This document shows, one piece after another, positions 55,080 to 62,141 of a stretch of 64,000 nucleotides of DNA (position 1 is the first letter of the stretch; each line of letters starts with the position of its first letter). The DNA is from an uncultured Clostridia bacterium (GTDB lineage Bacteria > Bacillota > Clostridia > Oscillospirales > Acutalibacteraceae). The DNA is taken from assembly GCA_947627135.1 (NCBI GenBank), contig CANQUV010000013.1, forward strand, positions 1-64,000, given 5' to 3'. Below the pieces are notes generated by a model. The model searched no databases and was not told the DNA's origin. It was given only the letters and a program-made list of their open reading frames with translations. A program made the position numbers and the translations under genes.

Positions 55080-55172
55080 TTATTGGGGTAACGGCTCTAC
55101 TTTTTTTATTTTATAGAGCTTTCTCAGAAAAAAAGATATGAATTTTGGTTTTTCTATCAGTATTACCTTCAT
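55080..55172 (-). CDS. spoVM: SpoVM-like amphipathic spore coat peptide
   Basis: A 30-residue peptide beginning MKVILIEKPKFISFFLRK. Aligned with B. subtilis SpoVM (26 residues) it matches Met1, Lys2, Ile6, Pro9, Lys10, Phe11 and Arg17 at the same positions, and it has the same length class and amphipathic, basic helix. SpoVM senses forespore membrane curvature and anchors SpoIVA. GGAGGT lies five to six bases before the ATG, and is encoded within the last codons of the upstream small gene, implying coupled translation. A strong terminator follows. Proximity to spoIVA-sipL supports the call, although two secreted-protein genes flank it. Confidence 0.75.
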   Translation of the reverse strand: MKVILIEKPKFISFFLRKLYKIKKVEPLPQ

Positions 55173-55176
55173 AAAT

Positions 55177-55320
55177 TTACCTCCTGCTACATTTTATACA
55201 GACAACAACAATTGTAACCGCTGCAGTTAACACTACAAATTCACAGGGAAATACGGTTGCCGTTAAAAGACCTGCTCCAAATGCCGCTGCTGTTTTTAAT
55301 AGCGAATTGCAGCTGTTCAT
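55177..55320 (-). CDS. 47-residue hydrophobic small protein upstream of the spoVM-like gene
   Basis: An open frame of 47 codons, MNSCNSLLKTAAAFGAG..CSRR, with one or two hydrophobic segments (about 8-22 and 27-43), four Cys and a basic C-terminus. GGGGTG precedes the ATG at 55320 by six bases. Its last codons (AGC AGG AGG) form the ribosome binding site of the spoVM-like gene. I do not recognise the family. Organisation suggests a small forespore membrane or coat-associated protein co-expressed with the SpoVM-like peptide, which is inference. Confidence 0.6.
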   Translation of the reverse strand: MNSCNSLLKTAAAFGAGLLTATVFPCEFVVLTAAVTIVVVCIKCSRR

Positions 55321-55408
55321 TATCATCACCCCTTAACATAATATCGGTTCTGATTAAATGTGTGATAAAATAATTTTTATTTTTAAATTACGTTCGTTTT
55401 TATAAACA

Positions 55409-55456
55409 AAAACTGCTGTTTATTATAACCAGTGTTACAATTTAACAGCAGTTTTT
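55409..55456 (-). terminator. Terminator of the CBM26/dockerin gene
   Basis: AAAAACTGCTGTT (55409-55421) pairs with AACAGCAGTTTTT (55444-55456) over a 22-base loop; the minus-strand tail is GTTTTTGTTT. Confidence 0.78.
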
Positions 55457-55508
55457 CTTATTTTTACTCTTTCTATACCATTTGAAGTTTATATGTTTAT
55501 ACTATTGT

Positions 55509-57722
55509 TTAATTATCTAATAAGTATAAACCTGCTAATATAAGCTGAATTATTGTAGCGTCTTTTACAGTTAATTTACCGTCATTATCTACTTCTGCCG
55601 CCTGTAAATCTATTTGATTTATATCTGCCAACAAACCGGCAAGGTAAATTTGTATCATAGTTGCATCTTTTACAGTTAATTTTCCGTCTTTATCTGCATC
55701 ACCTATAACTATTTCCGGCTGTTGTCCTGCTCCGATAACAAAAGTTTTTGTTTCTGTTACCGAAGTATTTTCGTCGGTTACAGTTACTGAAATATTATAC
55801 GTACCTGTTTTTGAAGGTGTCCATTTTACAGAAGTTTCAGAAGAATTTTGTATAGTCTCTCCATTTACCTTGAACTCGTAATTTACTGCTCCGCTTGTAT
55901 GATAAGCATCAGCAGAAAGTGTAATTTCTGTATTCTCTACCTGTCCGGAGTTCTTGTCTGCTCCGAAATTCACTTCAAGAGGTGCATAATTTACAACTGT
56001 ATCAGGAAGAAGCGCTCCTACTCTTGCAAGCGGAACTGTTATATTATCATTATCTTCTTTTTCGTGTGATGTTGACGGGTCATAGCTGTATTCAACATTT
56101 GCATTGTCCAGCACTGTGGGATCGTGAGGTAAAGTATCCATAGCTGATGTTCCGTAAGTTAATATCTGCATAGCTCCGATTCCGTTTGTTTCTATGTATT
56201 CCCTGTCGATATCTAATGTTGAAAGAGGTATTGCTACTTCATAAATAAAACCATAAGAATTTTTATACCCTAAGTCAAAGAAATCTACAAAGTTTGAATT
56301 CGGATCTGTGTTATCTCCCATAACTCTTGAACCCTTTGGTTGATTTATTCCGTATATTGTTTCACTCTTTGTTCCGTTAGCATATTTAATTTTAAATCCG
56401 TTTTGATTATCTTGTGCCTGAAATGACCTTACTCCAATAGGAATTCTTGTATCATAATTAAATAGATATGTTCCGTCTTCCGCTAACGTATCTGCCTTAA
56501 AAATTGATGCTCCTCCGTTGGAATTATTTGAATCCATCGCTATTAATGTATCAATATGAGTTGTAAAGCCTGTTCCGCCGTCTTTAGCTGTTCCGTTGTC
56601 ACAGCCCCATACATAAGGATTTGTATATGTTGAACCGTCTTTATTTGTTCCTATTGCTGCTCCCGTTGCTTGTTTATCAGGGTTAATGGAAAGTGCTAGA
56701 TACATCGGTATACTGTTTCTCCACGGGCGTGCTTCATTTGAAGCCGCAAAATTGTCTTCAGGTGATATTATATATGTTGTATTTGCCATTTCCCACATAA
56801 AGTAGAGGTTTTCATCATCCCATGCTGCATAAAGTGCATAGTCATCCCATGGCTGTTCGTGCATGGCTGACGGCATATATACTCTCGGATCATCATTTGC
56901 CTGCCCTTGTGCGATAATCATCGAACTGTCCCAATCGCTTACATCACCGTCTACCGTTATTGTTTTATAACTTCCCAGTTGTAAGTTGGGATTAGTTCCA
57001 TAATAAACTGTTTCTGCTTCTGTTGTATGTCCGTCTGAAGCTGCCGTCATTGTTGTTTTTGATTCTGTAAATGTCTTTTTATATGTATAGGTTTGAGTTG
57101 TTTCTACTCCATCTAAACCTGTTGCAGTTAACTTTAAAGTTACTGTTGAATTTGCAATTTTTCCATTTCCGACTTTAATTACATCTCCGGCTTTGTATTC
57201 GGTTTTTGGAGAATCGTCTATTGAATAATATCCATTTTCTGCGTTCTTTAAGCCAAGCTGAACTGAAATGTATTCTGTTGAAAATGCTGTGCCTGATGCC
57301 GTATAAGCAAATCCGTATCCGTGATCGTCCGGTTTTCCGTAATCAACCCATTGTAAATCGGATGTCAACAATTTACATTCTCCTGTTTTCAGAGAAAGTC
57401 CTGCAGCTTCGGGATACTGTTCCTTACCTTGTTCCTCTTCAAGTCCGTTTGTAAAAATTATCCTCTCAGAACTGTAACTTGTCGGAAACGACTTCTTATA
57501 CAAACCGCTTGAGTCTTTTTCCATAAGTTCTCCGGGCCATTTTGCGTTTTCCTTTGTACCGTAGGCATAAACATATACCTGTTCCCAATTGTATTTTGTA
57601 TTATCAAAATACACTTGTGAACCCTCTCCTGCTGCAAATGCAGAAAACGATGCTACCATTGTACTTGAAATAAGCAACATTACAACCAGCAACATACTTA
57701 TAATTCTTTTATTGATTTTCAT
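55509..57722 (-). CDS. Secreted starch-binding (CBM26-like) dockerin protein
   Basis: A 737-residue secreted protein. Signal peptide at 1-30. A CBM26-like starch-binding module lies at about 35-125 (VYFDNTKYNWEQVYVYAY and WPGELM). A second small beta module lies at about 130-235, and a DOMON/CBM9-like domain at about 245-565 (VDGDVSDWDSSM, DDYALYAAWDDENLYFMW), paralogous to that in the neighbouring dockerin protein. An Ig/PKD-like domain is at about 585-668, and a type I dockerin at about 672-732 has DADKDGKLTVKDA and EVDNDGKLTVKDA calcium loops. No catalytic domain is seen, so it is probably a substrate-binding component docked to a scaffold. AAGGAGA precedes the ATG. Confidence 0.85.
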   Translation of the reverse strand: MKINKRIISMLLVVMLLISSTMVASFSAFAAGEGSQVYFDNTKYNWEQVYVYAYGTKENAKWPGELMEKDSSGLYKKSFPTSYSSERIIFTNGLEEEQGKEQYPEAAGLSLKTGECKLLTSDLQWVDYGKPDDHGYGFAYTASGTAFSTEYISVQLGLKNAENGYYSIDDSPKTEYKAGDVIKVGNGKIANSTVTLKLTATGLDGVETTQTYTYKKTFTESKTTMTAASDGHTTEAETVYYGTNPNLQLGSYKTITVDGDVSDWDSSMIIAQGQANDDPRVYMPSAMHEQPWDDYALYAAWDDENLYFMWEMANTTYIISPEDNFAASNEARPWRNSIPMYLALSINPDKQATGAAIGTNKDGSTYTNPYVWGCDNGTAKDGGTGFTTHIDTLIAMDSNNSNGGASIFKADTLAEDGTYLFNYDTRIPIGVRSFQAQDNQNGFKIKYANGTKSETIYGINQPKGSRVMGDNTDPNSNFVDFFDLGYKNSYGFIYEVAIPLSTLDIDREYIETNGIGAMQILTYGTSAMDTLPHDPTVLDNANVEYSYDPSTSHEKEDNDNITVPLARVGALLPDTVVNYAPLEVNFGADKNSGQVENTEITLSADAYHTSGAVNYEFKVNGETIQNSSETSVKWTPSKTGTYNISVTVTDENTSVTETKTFVIGAGQQPEIVIGDADKDGKLTVKDATMIQIYLAGLLADINQIDLQAAEVDNDGKLTVKDATIIQLILAGLYLLDN

Positions 57723-57896
57723 TTCACTTTTCTCCTTCTAAAGTTTTAATAATATAATTATAAAATAATTATAAAATCAAATAAATATTAACATATTTTC
57801 GACTTTTAAACAATTATAAAGAAAATTTTCAGTTATTTATATAAAAACTTTTAAATTATTTTGTCAAAAAAAGCTATGGATTTTAATAGTATTATG

Positions 57897-57925
57897 TTGA
57901 ATCAACTAAAATTTGCTGTTATAAT
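57897..57925 (+). promoter_or_regulatory. Sigma-A-type promoter of the pseudouridine synthase gene
   Basis: TTGAAT (57897-57902) is 17 bases from TATAAT (57920-57925), 27 bases before the start codon. Confidence 0.7.
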
Positions 57926-57951
57926 TATTTAAAATAACAATAGGTGATTTT

Positions 57952-58917
57952 ATGAGAACTTTAGAAATCAATAAAAATGATGCTAATCAAAGATTAGATA
58001 AATTTTTAATGAAAAAATTTAAAACCATGCCAAAATCTTTAATGTATAAATACATTCGAACAAAATACATAAAATTAAACGGAAAAAAATGTTCAAAGGA
58101 AGCATTTCTGAATGAGGGCGATATTTTAACTTTTTATATTAAAGATGAATTTTTTGAAAATATCAGTGTTAAAAAAAAGTATGAATTTTTAAAAGCGCCT
58201 GCTAAATTTGATATTGTTTATGAAGATAAAAATATAATACTTATAGACAAAAAGCCGGGACTTATCGTTCATCCTGATAAAAACTATCATTTCGACTCAC
58301 TTATAATGAGAGTACTGCACTATTTATACGATAAAAATGAATACGATCCTGAAATTGAAAACTCTTTTACACCCGCTCTTGTTAACAGAATTGACAGAAA
58401 CACAGGAGGCATTGTTATTGCTGCAAAAAATGCGGAAGCTTTACGAATTTTAAACTCAAAAATGAAAAACCGAGAGCTGGAAAAATATTATCTTTGTCTT
58501 GTAAAGGGAATTTTTAAAAAAAAGAGCGGATGTCTTGAGGGATATATTATTAAAAATGAAAACAAAAACAAGGTAACAGTATTAAAAAAACAAACTGATA
58601 AAAGTAAAAATATAAAAACCTTGTACAATGTGCTTGATGAAAAAAATAATATAAGTCTTGTTGAGGTTGAACTTTTAACCGGCAGGACGCATCAAATAAG
58701 AGCACATTTAGCTTCCATAGGACACCCATTGATCGGCGACAGAAAGTATTCTGAAAACAAAAAAGCACCAGATAAAATGAAATATCAGGCGCTTTATTCT
58801 TACAAACTGGTTTTTAGTTTTACTGAAGATGCCGGAATTTTAAATTATTTAAACGGAAAAGAATTTTGCGTTAAAAATGTTCCATTTGCTCAAAAAGGTA
58901 AAATTAAATTAAATTGA
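57952..58917 (+). CDS. RluA-family pseudouridine synthase
   Basis: A 321-residue enzyme that isomerises uridine in ribosomal or transfer RNA. The N-terminal S4 domain (about 1-65, RLDKFLMKKFK) is followed by the catalytic domain with Asp in NRIDRNTGG near residue 150 (RLD in most relatives), and GRTHQIRAHLASIGHPLIGD near 245. The target base is unclear, between RluC and RluD types. The start has AGGTGAT at proper spacing. It is the only gene on the plus strand in this stretch, with its own promoter, and is convergent with pgeF. Confidence 0.93.
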   Translation: MRTLEINKNDANQRLDKFLMKKFKTMPKSLMYKYIRTKYIKLNGKKCSKEAFLNEGDILTFYIKDEFFENISVKKKYEFLKAPAKFDIVYEDKNIILIDKKPGLIVHPDKNYHFDSLIMRVLHYLYDKNEYDPEIENSFTPALVNRIDRNTGGIVIAAKNAEALRILNSKMKNRELEKYYLCLVKGIFKKKSGCLEGYIIKNENKNKVTVLKKQTDKSKNIKTLYNVLDEKNNISLVEVELLTGRTHQIRAHLASIGHPLIGDRKYSENKKAPDKMKYQALYSYKLVFSFTEDAGILNYLNGKEFCVKNVPFAQKGKIKLN

Positions 58918-58943
58918 TATTTTTTATTTATTATTTTAAACTG

Positions 58944-59783
58944 CTATTTAATGCACATCATGGCACACATAACGCCTCTTTTTCCTTTTGTTGCACGATG
59001 ACTCCACAAAAGACTGTTGTTACAGTTGGTGCAAAGGTCGCTGACTGTTATATTTTTTTCTTTAACTCCATTATTTATTAATATCTGACGATTAGCTTCA
59101 AGCAAATCTATCATATATTTCCCGTTAAATTTTTCTTTTACAAACTTACAGGTATCAAGATTCTTTAAGGCTAAAAAATTGTCTGCACAGGCTTTATCTA
59201 CTTCATAACAGCATTTTGAAATTGCAGGACCGATTGCACAAACAAGATCAGAGGGATTTGTTCCAAAGTTTTTCCCCATTGTTTCTATTACTTTTGCACC
59301 GATTTTTGCCACAGTTCCACGCCAGCCTGCGTGAGCAATAGCAATAGCCTTGTTTTTTATATCCACAAAAAACAAAGGGGTACAATCTGCATAATAAGTA
59401 ACAAGCGTAACGTCTTTTTCGTTAGTTGTTAAAGCGTCTACGCTTTGTATATCACGGGGTTTATAAATACCTACTCCCCTATCTGCCGATGTAACAACTC
59501 TTACAAAGGTATTATGGTCCTGTGCAGAAGCTACAAGGCTTTTAAATTCAAACCCGGCACTTTTACAAAAAAGCTTATAATTTTTCGTAACATTTTCAGG
59601 GTCATCTCCACGATTGAATCCCATATTCATTGAGGAGTAAATCCCCTTTGACACTCCGCCCAAGCGAGTTGAAAATGCATGCTTGATGAAATTTATTTCC
59701 GATAAAGAATTATATGTCAAATATGGTATGGTATCTTTATTATTAAGAGAATTTGTCTTTGAGTTAAAATTCAAAATAATCAT
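58944..59783 (-). CDS. pgeF: Peptidoglycan editing factor PgeF (YfiH/YlmD family)
   Basis: A 279-residue cupin-like protein of the copper oxidase/laccase-like YfiH family. Zinc/copper ligands and signature are seen in TYYADCTPLFF, HAGWRGTV near 150-157 and GPAISKCCYEV. In E. coli PgeF removes wrongly incorporated L-Ser from peptidoglycan precursors; related enzymes have purine nucleoside phosphorylase activity. It has its own promoter and stands alone, and it converges with the pseudouridine synthase gene. Confidence 0.92.
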   Translation of the reverse strand: MIILNFNSKTNSLNNKDTIPYLTYNSLSEINFIKHAFSTRLGGVSKGIYSSMNMGFNRGDDPENVTKNYKLFCKSAGFEFKSLVASAQDHNTFVRVVTSADRGVGIYKPRDIQSVDALTTNEKDVTLVTYYADCTPLFFVDIKNKAIAIAHAGWRGTVAKIGAKVIETMGKNFGTNPSDLVCAIGPAISKCCYEVDKACADNFLALKNLDTCKFVKEKFNGKYMIDLLEANRQILINNGVKEKNITVSDLCTNCNNSLLWSHRATKGKRGVMCAMMCIK

Positions 59784-59796
59784 TCCTTCCTTAGTT

Positions 59797-59825
59797 ATAT
59801 TACTATATTATAACTTAAGTTTCAA
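59797..59825 (-). promoter_or_regulatory. Sigma-A-type promoter of pgeF
   Basis: On the minus strand TTGAAA (59820-59825) is 17 bases from TAATAT (59797-59802), about 15 bases before the start codon. The short leader makes it plausible but not certain. Confidence 0.55.
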
Positions 59826-59859
59826 GAATATTTATTTAAACTTAAATTGAGGTGTAGAT

Positions 59860-60063
59860 ATGAAAAAGCTTTTCGGCAACAACATTAAACCAGACTGTGA
59901 GTACTGCGACTATGCAAAATTTGAAAATGAAAGTTATTTTTGCACTAAAAACAAGACGATCATTAATGAAAAATGCAAAAAATTTCAGTACAATCCTTTA
60001 AAAAGAGTTCCTAAAGCTTCTCCTGCTCTTCAACAGTATTCTCCCGATGATTTCAGATTATAA
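59860..60063 (+). CDS. Small Cys-rich protein of unknown function
   Basis: A 67-residue protein with four Cys in CEYCDYA, YFCTKN and NEKCKKF, a compact arrangement (CxxC plus two later Cys) that could bind zinc or an iron-sulfur cluster. A basic, Pro-rich tail follows (KRVPKASPALQQYSPDDF). It has no signal or membrane segment. GAGGTG precedes the ATG at good distance, and a strong terminator follows. I do not recognise the family, but short proteins of this design recur in Clostridia. Confidence 0.7.
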   Translation: MKKLFGNNIKPDCEYCDYAKFENESYFCTKNKTIINEKCKKFQYNPLKRVPKASPALQQYSPDDFRL

Positions 60064-60086
60064 TATAATGGTTTTAATTAAATAAC

Positions 60087-60119
60087 AAAGACCGGCTTAC
60101 TTTTTAAAGCCGGTCTTTT
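60087..60119 (+). terminator. Terminator of the Cys-rich protein gene
   Basis: AAAGACCGGCTT (60087-60098) pairs with AAGCCGGTCTTT (60107-60118) around an eight-base loop, then T; 25 bases after the stop codon. Confidence 0.9.
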
Positions 60120-60215
60120 AGTTTATAATTTTTAGGAATTAATTTATTTTAAAATGTCAGAATAATTATTTTTATGCTTTTTAATACTGATTATATAATT
60201 AATATAAAATTTTAG

Positions 60216-60296
60216 TACAGATTTAAAGATATAGAAGTTCCATACCGCAGAAAATCATTAGCATTTCTAAATATGGCTCAACTTACCAAATCTGTA
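60216..60296. other. Candidate structured element with nested inverted repeats
   Basis: Terminal arms TACAGATTT (60216-60224) and AAATCTGTA (60288-60296) are perfect complements. Inside them AAGTTCCATA (60235-60244) pairs with TATGG at 60272-60276 and AACTT at 60280-60284 with a three-base bulge. Inside that AGAAA-T (60249-60255) pairs with ATTTCT (60263-60268). The result is a bulged 81-base hairpin in a gene-free gap. It could be a small RNA, a 3' UTR structure of the downstream sigma-like gene on the minus strand, or a miniature repeat. Confidence 0.4.
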
Positions 60297-60339
60297 TGAA
60301 TGATATCATTATTTTATTTCAATTTTTGCATTGTTGCAG

Positions 60340-60639
60340 TTAATTAAAATACAAAGGTGTGAGTGATTTGAGTTTTTGCTTTACTCTTGAAATCTGACGG
60401 GATACTGTTGATTTATCCCTGCCAAGTTCCAATGCAATTTGGTTCACTGTTTTTCCTTTTATGAAAAATTCGTTAAAATACATCTTTTGCTTTTCTGTTA
60501 GAGTAATTTCGGCTGTCTTTTCTATAAATTTAAGCATCGACTTTTTAGGGTTGTAGGTTTTCCCTTGATTTCTTTTGTAAAATTCATAATAAAGATAGTC
60601 TTTGTTTTCTTCATTAAAATTTACTAAAGTATTACGCAA
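60340..60639 (-). CDS. Small sigma-70 region-4-like HTH protein
   Basis: A 99-residue protein. Residues 1-45 are charged and helical; residues 46-95 form a sigma region-4-like helix-turn-helix (LTEKQKMYFNEFFIKGKTVNQIALELGRDKSTVSRQISRVKQKL, core VNQIALELGRDKSTVSRQI). There is no region 2, so it cannot be a full sigma factor; it resembles small phage- or element-borne transcription regulators. The start is TTG at 60639, backed by AAAGG and overlapping the partner gene by eight bases. Confidence 0.72.
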   Translation of the reverse strand: MRNTLVNFNEENKDYLYYEFYKRNQGKTYNPKKSMLKFIEKTAEITLTEKQKMYFNEFFIKGKTVNQIALELGRDKSTVSRQISRVKQKLKSLTPLYFN

Positions 60640-60859
60640 TTTCGTACCTTTTTGCCCTTTCTTTCAGCAAGTTTCCAGTTTGCATACAGTCTGTGTAAAT
60701 CGCACGCACCTGTGAAATATTTGAATTATATTCCTTGGGATTTTTAGCTTTAAGTTCTTTATTAGACTTTAGTTTTTCTAATAGTTTTTGTAAATTTTCT
60801 GCTGATTCATAATATTCTTTTGCCATATCAAAATAGCTTACTGTTTTTATATCATTCAT
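60632..60859 (-). CDS. 75-residue helical partner of the HTH protein
   Basis: A 75-residue acidic-basic helical protein (coiled-coil-like, with ESAENLQKLLEKLKSNKELKAK), without motif that I recognise. It starts at ATG 60859, preceded by AAGGA. It is co-transcribed with, and overlaps, the small sigma-like HTH gene by eight bases. Such pairs of a short coil protein and a region-4 HTH are typical of prophage or integrated-element regulators, but no other phage gene is nearby. Function unknown. Confidence 0.55.
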   Translation of the reverse strand: MNDIKTVSYFDMAKEYYESAENLQKLLEKLKSNKELKAKNPKEYNSNISQVRAIYTDCMQTGNLLKERAKRYEIA

Positions 60860-60930
60860 CTAATCATTCCTTCCTGCCAAAATAATACCATACTTCGTAC
60901 AAACCTGCGGGGCTTCAAGCTTGTAATTTA

Positions 60931-60959
60931 ATTTTAGCAGAAAAATTTCACTATTTCAA
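60931..60959 (-). promoter_or_regulatory. Sigma-A-type promoter of the HTH gene pair
   Basis: On the minus strand TTGAAA (60954-60959) is 17 bases from TAAAAT (60931-60936). The leader before the partner gene is about 65 bases. Confidence 0.68.
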
Positions 60960-61161
60960 GAGTTTTTAGAACATTTGTTTGATTTTTTTGGATGTGTACC
61001 ATTGTCAGGACTTTGTTATGCTTTAAATAAATATTAATAATAATTTAATTAATATAATCAAGCGTATTATATTTTATATTCAAATTAATAAAGCACAAAA
61101 AGATCTATAAACAAATTTTAAAACAAACGCTATATTACAGAAAAATGTTTTTCTCATAAAA
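60960..61161. other. Gene-free AT-rich spacer
   Basis: Between the HTH-pair promoter and the terminator of the exonuclease gene. I see no open frame with a ribosome binding site, no RNA gene signature and no repeat here. Confidence 0.6.
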
Positions 61162-61191
61162 AAAACAACCTCATTTTATTAAGGTTGTTTT
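61162..61191 (-). terminator. Terminator overlapping the 3' end of the exonuclease gene
   Basis: AAAACAACCT (61162-61171) pairs with AGGTTGTTTT (61182-61191) around ten bases; the minus-strand tail is a run of eight T. The stop codon of the exonuclease gene lies inside the hairpin. Confidence 0.88.
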
Positions 61192-62135
61192 ACTGTGTTT
61201 TTTTTACTTTTATTTTTTACATTCGTGTTTTTAAGTTTTTCTACTTTACCTTTTTCTTTTTGAAATTTGATCCTTTCCTGTTCTTTTTTTATTTTTTCAA
61301 TAGAAACCAGTTTTTTATTAACAGCTGTTTCATCATATCTTAACTTAAATGATATTTTTCCTAAATACTCTTCTTTACAGTTATTACAGGTAAAATTTGA
61401 TGCAAAGCTTTTACCTTTTATAGACCAATGAGTTTTTTGACTCATTTTTTCTTTACATTTTGGACAATCAAAAAACATAAGGGATTTATCTATATTCGGA
61501 TTATTTATATCTGTGATAAATCTTGATTTAAAAGTTATTTTTTTATAAAAATCTTCTGTGAGTGCAAGTTCTGTCATACTTCTTAACTTCGGCTCATCAA
61601 AAAGCTTTTTAAGGCAATAAAAACTCATTATTGCATCGTCTTTTGCTCTATGTTTTGACAAACATTCATTCTCAATTTCAAGTATTTCTGCACATGCTGA
61701 AAGTCCTAATTGTGACGACCTATTATACACACCCAGCATTTTTTCACAATATGCCTGCAAGTTGCAGTATTTTGATAGGAACGGAAGCTTTTCCGTATGA
61801 TAATAATAATTGTAGTTTTCTATTAAAGTTAATATATCTGACGTACTCCATGTTAAAAGCACTCCCTTGCCTAAAAACTTTTCAAAACACTTTAATGTGT
61901 GTGAAAATGTATTATGAGCAGAGGTCAGTTCTTCATTTGTTATATGGGTCAGCTCTTTTACTCGAGAATTAAGCTTTTTGCCAATCTGTGGAGTTATCAG
62001 CATTGAAAATGTTTCTATTATTTCTAAATTCTCATCTGTCTTAACTGCACCAAATTCAATTATTTCATTTACATACTTTTGCTTTTTATTACTAAAGGCA
62101 GTATTCCATTCTAAATCTAATATTATATAATTCAT
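61179..62135 (-). CDS. DEDD-family 3'-5' exonuclease with C-terminal zinc ribbon
   Basis: A 318-residue protein. Residues 1-180 form a DnaQ/RNase T-like exonuclease domain: Asp7-x-Glu in DLEW, a middle Asp in the TSDIL region, and a final HRAKDDA segment giving the fourth acid and His (DEDDh type). A Cys4 zinc ribbon follows at about 220-255 (CPKCKEK and CNNCKEE), and the tail (about 280-318) is strongly Lys-rich. KapD-like exonucleases are related, but the ribbon fusion is less usual. The start is weakly backed by AAGAAATA. It follows typA by six bases and shares its transcript. Confidence 0.85.
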   Translation of the reverse strand: MNYIILDLEWNTAFSNKKQKYVNEIIEFGAVKTDENLEIIETFSMLITPQIGKKLNSRVKELTHITNEELTSAHNTFSHTLKCFEKFLGKGVLLTWSTSDILTLIENYNYYYHTEKLPFLSKYCNLQAYCEKMLGVYNRSSQLGLSACAEILEIENECLSKHRAKDDAIMSFYCLKKLFDEPKLRSMTELALTEDFYKKITFKSRFITDINNPNIDKSLMFFDCPKCKEKMSQKTHWSIKGKSFASNFTCNNCKEEYLGKISFKLRYDETAVNKKLVSIEKIKKEQERIKFQKEKGKVEKLKNTNVKNKSKKNTVKQP

Positions 62136-62141
62136 TATTTC

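Noticed and set aside
58550..58768. Minus-strand frame within the pseudouridine synthase gene
   Set aside because: Shadow of a conserved gene; no ribosome binding site or family resemblance.
60064..60339. Gap as a degenerate protein gene
   Set aside because: Stops in all frames at short intervals and no ribosome binding site; only the terminator and the structured element are supported.
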